This document shows positions 13,914 through 13,982 of a stretch of 13,982 bases of DNA, one piece after another. A program made the translations under genes and the position numbers. Numbering within the stretch: position 1 is the stretch's first letter; every line of letters begins with the position of its first letter. Origin of the DNA: Deltaproteobacteria bacterium (GTDB lineage: Bacteria > Desulfobacterota > Desulfobacteria > Desulfobacterales > ETH-SRB1); the NCBI GenBank assembly GCA_019314185.1, contig JAFCZU010000042.1, positions 1 through 13,982 on the forward strand. The letters run 5' to 3'. A model generated the notes under the pieces. That model had not been told where the DNA came from, did not search any database, and saw nothing but the letters and a program-made list of their open reading frames with translations.

Positions 13914-13982
13914 ATCAACCCACGTATATCAACATAGATTATTACATTGAGACGGCATTACGGAGAAAATGGTGGATTATCG
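13910..13982 (+). CDS. Start of Wzz-type polysaccharide chain-length determinant (partial)
   Basis: Only 24 codons are visible. The ATG overlaps the TGA of the activator (ATGA), and AAGGA lies 9 nt upstream. The start INIDYYIETALRRKWWII has the look of the short cytoplasmic N-terminus and first-TM entry of Wzz/BcsE-like polysaccharide co-polymerases found in XrtA-type exopolysaccharide clusters of deltaproteobacteria (typically DYY.....RRRW.II). Identification from so few residues is tentative; the 4-bp overlap and the operon logic support it. Confidence 0.6.
   Translation, partial: MNQPTYINIDYYIETALRRKWWII

Overview
The window looks like chromosomal DNA of a Gram-negative bacterium with a sigma-54, c-di-GMP and exopolysaccharide control locus, most likely a Desulfobacterota (deltaproteobacterial, Desulfobacteraceae-like) organism. 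That placement is an inference. It rests on two PrsT-like TPR lipoproteins, stand-alone PilZ proteins, two sigma-54 activators directly before a Wzz-type chain-length determinant, moderate to low GC, and intergenic DNA full of short repeats. No rRNA, tRNA, CRISPR array or transposase gene is visible.

Left block (bases 1-9686), all on the minus strand. Read in transcription order it holds: a small PilZ protein (9686-9288); a PilZ domain fused to a degenerate HATPase (9063-7906); two paralogous TPR lipoproteins (7691-5274 and 5036-2937); a membrane-anchored coiled-coil protein with a RelE-like C-terminal domain (2772-1588); and a HAMP sensor histidine kinase (1456 to beyond base 1). Right block, plus strand: a receiver-only response regulator (10234-10614); a receiver-less sigma-54 AAA+ activator (10854-11876); a second activator with a pseudo-receiver (12570-13913); and, overlapping its stop codon, the start of a Wzz-like polysaccharide co-polymerase (13910 onward). 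The two blocks diverge around 9.7-10.2 kb.

The likely shared theme is regulated surface polysaccharide export. The kinase and free receiver are a candidate phosphorelay, the PilZ proteins would sense c-di-GMP, the two enhancer-binding proteins would activate sigma-54 promoters, and the TPR lipoproteins and coiled-coil protein would act at the envelope. A near-perfect sigma-54 promoter lies at 12382-12397, just upstream of the second activator and the wzz-like gene.

The most unusual content is intergenic. (1) Degenerate tandem repeats with a constant 7-bp period but changing sequence fill several gene junctions. The largest keeps one register for about 200 bp (7716-7919). Three separate genes end inside the same heptamer word, which supplies their stop codons. 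(2) At least three elements (9704-9858, 10652-10813, 11881-12119) share ends of the form GATGGC-TCGTAAAAAGTC but have different interiors. Two are flanked by perfect 6-bp direct repeats, as expected for MITE-like non-autonomous mobile elements; a fourth, solo end lies at 12422. (3) A different palindromic element (9069-9223), flanked by GCAGC direct repeats, is inserted right at the start of the PilZ-HATPase gene and may supply its ribosome binding site.
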